Positions 4,728 through 7,870 of a stretch of 7,870 bases of DNA are shown here, in pieces; within the stretch, counting starts at the first letter, position 1; every line of letters starts with the position of its first letter. The translations under genes were made by a program, and so were the position numbers. Where the stretch lies: positions 1 through 7,870 of the forward strand of contig CAMPIU010000131.1 in assembly GCA_946886545.1 (NCBI GenBank), in the 5' to 3' direction. The stretch is from an uncultured Flavobacteriales bacterium. Its GTDB lineage: Bacteria; Bacteroidota; Bacteroidia; Flavobacteriales; Crocinitomicaceae. The notes under the pieces are model-generated. The model was not told the origin of the DNA, did not search any database, and worked only from the letters and a program-made list of their open reading frames with translations.

Positions 4728-7136
4728 TTACTTTTCCAAGGCCAAATCAATGACTTCTTTCATCTTTTTGACATAGTGGAACTTCAATCCTTTTACATAG
4801 TCAGCAGTGATTTCTTCCACATCTTTCCGGTTGCGCTCACACAAGATGATTTCCTTGATATTTGCGCGTTTGGCAGCCAGGATTTTCTCTTTGATCCCGC
4901 CAACAGGAAGTACTTCACCGCGTAAAGTAATCTCACCGGTCATAGCCAGGTTTTTCTTCACTTTTCTACCGGAAAATGAACTTGCCAAAGAAGTCAGCAT
5001 CGTAATTCCGGCACTTGGTCCATCTTTTGGAGTTGCACCTTCCGGAACATGGATATGCACATTTTTCTCATCGAATAATTCCTGTTCCAAATCCAGCCAG
5101 TCGCTGTGAGCTTTTAAGAATTCCAAGGCAATCACTGCAGATTCTTTCATGACCTCTCCCAGGTTTCCTGTCAGAGTCAATTTACCTTTTCCTTTTGTCA
5201 GGGAAGATTCTATAAACAAAATATCTCCACCAACGCTTGTCCATGCCAATCCGGTTACCACTCCCGGCACATCGTTGTTATCGTATTTCGTTTTTTCGCG
5301 ACCTGCACCTAAAATACTCACCAGTTCTTCAACAGCTATTTTTTCAGAGAATTCTTCTTCCAAAGCAACTTTTTTTGCTCTGTGACGAGCCAGTTTTGCC
5401 AGCTTTTTATCCAAACCACGCACTCCTGACTCATTGGTATAATTCTCAATAATGCGCTCCAGAGCTTTGCGGTCTACTACCAGATCCTTTTTTGTAATCC
5501 CATGCGCTTCCAATTGTTTCGGCAGCAAATGTTTTTTCGCGATCTCAATTTTTTCTTCAATGGTATAACCATTCACTTCAATAATCTCCATTCTGTCCAG
5601 CAAAGGCCCCTGAACAGTAGACAAACTATTTGCCGTAGCAATGAACATGACTTTCGAAAGGTCAAATTCCGTTTCCACATAATTATCGTAGAACGACGAA
5701 TTTTGCTCCGGATCAAGCACTTCCAATAAAGCAGAAGACGGATCTCCGTGATTACTTCTTCCAAGCTTATCAATTTCATCCAGAACAAAAACCGGATTTG
5801 CAGTACCTGCTTTTTTCAAATGCTGCATTACACGACCAGGCATTGCGCCAATATATGTTTTGCGGTGACCACGGATTTCAGCTTCATCATGAACTCCACC
5901 CAAAGACATGCGCACATATTTACGGCCTAAAGCTTCAGCGACTGATTTCCCCAGGGAAGTTTTCCCAACTCCCGGAGGACCGTAGAAACACAAGATCGGG
6001 GATTTCATGTCACCTTTCAGTTTCAAAACAGCCAGATATTCCAATATACGTTCCTTTACCTTTTCCAGTCCGAAATGATCCCGTTCAAGGATCTTCGCGG
6101 CACGTTTCAAATCCAGGTTATCAGTTGAATATTCATTCCAGGGCAAATCCAATAGCGTATCCAAATAGTTCAATTGAACGGTATATTCTGCGCCTTGAGG
6201 ATTCATGCGCTGCAACTTCGCCAATTCTTTATAGAACAGTTTAGAAACTTCTTTACTCCACAATTTCTTGTCTGCACGATCTTCCAAGTCTTTTACATCC
6301 TGTTCCTGCGGATTGTCTCCCAATTCATCCTGAATAGTACGGATTTGCTGATGCAGGAAATATTCACGCTGCTGACGATCCATATCCATCCGTACTTTCG
6401 ATTGGATTTCGTTACGCATTTCAAGCAGCTGAGATTCCAGTGTCAAATGTTCTACCACCATTCTTGCACGTTTGCGGAAATCCAATTCTTCCAAAAGCTC
6501 CTGCTTCTTTTTTACATCCGCGTTCATGTTGGAGGAAATGAAATTCACCATGAAGGTAGGAGATTCAATATTTCCGATCGCAAATGCTGCTTCCGAAGGA
6601 ATATTCGGGCTGTCTTTGATAATCTGAAGCGCCAGTTCCTTCACATTCCGGAACAGGAGATCCATTTCCTTATCATCCTGTTCAGGCAGGATCTCTTTCA
6701 GGAAATTCACCTTTGCACGCATGTACGGTTCGGTTTGATAAGGCTCCGTAATCTCAAAACGTCTTTTCCCCTGGATAATTACCGTAGAAGTTCCGTCGGG
6801 CATTTTTAGCAAGCGAACAATTTGAGCAACCGTTCCGACACGATGCAGGTCGTTGAATTCAGGATTTTCTTCTTCCTGATCAATTTGGGAAACCACACCG
6901 ATCACCCGTTTGCCGCTATTGGCATCCTGCAATAATTTCAAGGATTTATCACGACCAATTGTAATTGGAATCATGACCCCGGGGAAAAGCACATTGTTTC
7001 GTAAGGGCAAAATAGGTAAATCTTCCGGGAATATTTCTTTGTTCATATTGTCTTCGTCGTCCTGCGACATCAAAGGCAAAAACTCTGCGTCTTCTTCAGA
7101 TGAGACTATAATTGTATTATCGAATGAATCTTTCAT
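4728..7136 (-). CDS. lon: ATP-dependent Lon protease (LonA type)
   Basis: This is a protein of 802 residues in the normal LonA size range, acting as a cytoplasmic hexamer that unfolds and degrades damaged and selected regulatory proteins. The N-terminal substrate-binding domain opens with LPILPLRNNVLFPGVMIPI (about 40-58). A coiled helical region with REYFLHQQIRTIQDELG follows near 257-273. The AAA+ module has Walker A GPPGVGKT (386-393) and Walker B FVLDEIDK (Asp453, Glu454). The protease domain has PKDGPSAG with the catalytic Ser708 and GGIKEK with the catalytic Lys751, spaced 43 residues apart as in E. coli Lon. I chose the ATG at 7134-7136 (MKDSFDN). It places about 40 acidic residues before the Lon domain, as I recall for flavobacterial Lon. 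The frame is open a further 38 codons to 7250, but that stretch is not Lon-like and probably holds the promoter. The gene has its own terminator and is divergent from the desaturase gene. Confidence 0.97.
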   Translation of the reverse strand: MKDSFDNTIIVSSEEDAEFLPLMSQDDEDNMNKEIFPEDLPILPLRNNVLFPGVMIPITIGRDKSLKLLQDANSGKRVIGVVSQIDQEEENPEFNDLHRVGTVAQIVRLLKMPDGTSTVIIQGKRRFEITEPYQTEPYMRAKVNFLKEILPEQDDKEMDLLFRNVKELALQIIKDSPNIPSEAAFAIGNIESPTFMVNFISSNMNADVKKKQELLEELDFRKRARMVVEHLTLESQLLEMRNEIQSKVRMDMDRQQREYFLHQQIRTIQDELGDNPQEQDVKDLEDRADKKLWSKEVSKLFYKELAKLQRMNPQGAEYTVQLNYLDTLLDLPWNEYSTDNLDLKRAAKILERDHFGLEKVKERILEYLAVLKLKGDMKSPILCFYGPPGVGKTSLGKSVAEALGRKYVRMSLGGVHDEAEIRGHRKTYIGAMPGRVMQHLKKAGTANPVFVLDEIDKLGRSNHGDPSSALLEVLDPEQNSSFYDNYVETEFDLSKVMFIATANSLSTVQGPLLDRMEIIEVNGYTIEEKIEIAKKHLLPKQLEAHGITKKDLVVDRKALERIIENYTNESGVRGLDKKLAKLARHRAKKVALEEEFSEKIAVEELVSILGAGREKTKYDNNDVPGVVTGLAWTSVGGDILFIESSLTKGKGKLTLTGNLGEVMKESAVIALEFLKAHSDWLDLEQELFDEKNVHIHVPEGATPKDGPSAGITMLTSLASSFSGRKVKKNLAMTGEITLRGEVLPVGGIKEKILAAKRANIKEIILCERNRKDVEEITADYVKGLKFHYVKKMKEVIDLALEK

Positions 7137-7461
7137 GTATGTGTATATTAACGTCAAAATGTCATTGTTCTTATTATTAATCACAAAAAACTGCTGACGA
7201 TAGGGATTGTCAAGTGTTGTGCCAATCCGAAATCCCTGACGAATTGACATAGTTATTCAGAATGACAGATAAACGTTGGATCGATAATCAGGTCGTAAAT
7301 TGGATTCCTATTAATCAGATGAATTCATTAAAACCTTGTTTTTTATACTTGTTAAATATTTTCAATTTAACACTCAAAACTAACGAGTTAGTCTAAAGAT
7401 TCCCGATAAGTAACCCAAAACGGTTTTTTATGCCTATCTTGCCGAACTCTAAAAAAACTGA
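7137..7461. other. Divergent intergenic region between lon and the desaturase gene
   Basis: These 325 bases hold the 5' regions of both genes. On the lon side, AGGGATT (7202-7208) can pair with AATCCCT (7231-7237), or GGATTG (7204-7209) with CAATCC (7223-7228); the two pairings exclude each other. On the desaturase side there is an AT-rich inverted repeat, GTTAAAT (7351-7357) / ATTTAAC (7365-7371), and ACTAAC-GA-GTTAGT (7379-7392). TATACTTG (7344-7351) is one base from the -7 consensus but lacks a -33 partner. No small gene or RNA gene is apparent. Confidence 0.4.
7155..7186 (-). promoter_or_regulatory. Weak candidate promoter of lon
   Basis: On the minus strand a TTG (7186-7184) stands 21 bases before ACATTTTG (7162-7155), which keeps the TTTG half of the Bacteroidetes -7 element TAnnTTTG but not its TA. 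Transcription would start only about ten bases before the chosen lon ATG. A sigma70-like TTGACA further upstream has no good partner. Low confidence. Confidence 0.25.
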
Positions 7462-7870
7462 ATGAGCGAAATAGGTTCCGTAAAATGGAAGAAGAAGGAT
7501 CTTGAACACTTCTTTCCCACACTAAAAAAACGCGTTGATGGATACTTCAGCGCAAACAAGATCAAAAAACAAGGAAATAGAAAACTTTATATTAAAGCAT
7601 TTATTTTATTAGCAACTTACCTTACTCCTTTCGTTTTACTTCTTACCATTCCCCTTCCCAATTATGTACAACTATTAATTTGGTCCTTTATGGGATTTGC
7701 ATTAGCAGGAATTGGAATGAGCGTGATGCACGATGCCAATCACGGTGCTTTTTCAAAGAACAAGACTCTGAACTATTTTATGGGACACTCACTTAACTTA
7801 TTGGGTGGTTCTGTTTGTAACTGGAAAATGCAGCACAACGTATTGCATCATACCTACACCAATGTAGCAA
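7462..7870 (+). CDS. Membrane fatty-acid (acyl-CoA/acyl-lipid) desaturase, N-terminal part
   Basis: The frame begins at ATG 7462-7464 (MSEIGSVKWKKKDLEHFF) and runs off the right edge after 136 complete codons. It has two of the three histidine boxes of the membrane di-iron desaturase superfamily: HDANH at 90-94 (H-x3-H) and HNVLHH at 125-130 (H-x2-H-H), the latter followed by TYTN. Hydrophobic segments at about 46-64 and 68-88 fit the first membrane hairpin that precedes box one. Relatives introduce a double bond into fatty acyl chains using oxygen and an electron donor, in the inner membrane. The HDANHGAF and HHTYTN wording is closest to front-end/linoleoyl-CoA-type desaturases of Bacteroidetes, but the position of the double bond cannot be assigned. 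No Shine-Dalgarno sequence is visible, which is normal for the phylum. It is divergent from lon with no sign of shared function. Confidence 0.93.
   Translation, partial: MSEIGSVKWKKKDLEHFFPTLKKRVDGYFSANKIKKQGNRKLYIKAFILLATYLTPFVLLLTIPLPNYVQLLIWSFMGFALAGIGMSVMHDANHGAFSKNKTLNYFMGHSLNLLGGSVCNWKMQHNVLHHTYTNVA

Noticed and set aside
6174..6809. Plus-strand frame of 211 codons opposite lon
   Set aside because: It is antisense to conserved Lon sequence, and its Phe/His/Gln-rich translation looks like a complement of coding DNA.
7137..7250. Longer Lon starting at the ATG at 7250
   Set aside because: The extra 38 residues are not Lon-like and cover the region expected to hold the promoter. The ATG at 7136 gives a standard length.

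Overview
The window looks like chromosomal DNA from a member of the Bacteroidetes (Bacteroidota), most likely Flavobacteriales. The reasons are the AT-rich spacers, the absence of clear Shine-Dalgarno sequences, the flavobacterial-type Lon protease, the pairing of an MBOAT acyltransferase with an AlgX-like protein, a CarboxypepD_reg-like domain, and a small gene of a Bacteroidetes-restricted unknown family. A Fluviicola/Crocinitomicaceae origin is a guess from general resemblance, not shown.

Layout. At the left edge is the 3' end of a plus-strand gene for a protein with a carboxypeptidase-like regulatory fold and a proline-rich tail, closed by a clear hairpin terminator. Four minus-strand genes follow. 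Read in their own direction they are lon (ATP-dependent protease), a hypothetical Bacteroidetes protein, an AlgI-like membrane O-acyltransferase, and an AlgX/AlgJ-like SGNH protein whose start overlaps the acyltransferase stop by one base (TGATG). At the right edge a divergent plus-strand gene begins. It encodes a membrane fatty-acid desaturase and is cut off after 136 codons.

How the genes work together. The MBOAT and SGNH proteins form an evident two-gene unit for O-acylation of a surface or exported glycan. No glycan synthesis gene lies in the window, so the substrate is unknown. Lon is a housekeeping and stress protease with its own terminator. The desaturase modifies membrane lipids.

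The unusual part is the roughly 1.5 kb between lon and the acyltransferase. An imperfect direct repeat of about 85 bp, with a 29-bp perfect core, flanks a cassette holding the hypothetical gene and a dense cluster of hairpins. The lon-side repeat copy carries a fossil of the acyltransferase start codon and first seven codons. This suggests that lon and the acyltransferase were once adjacent and that the cassette arrived later. The cluster has two ~65-bp units, each a pair of abutting hairpins. The loops are conserved but the stems differ with compensating changes. Related ACGCGA/TCGCGT palindromes recur at the lon terminator, in the cluster and inside the hypothetical gene. I see no CRISPR array, tRNA, rRNA, transposase or recognisable defence system.
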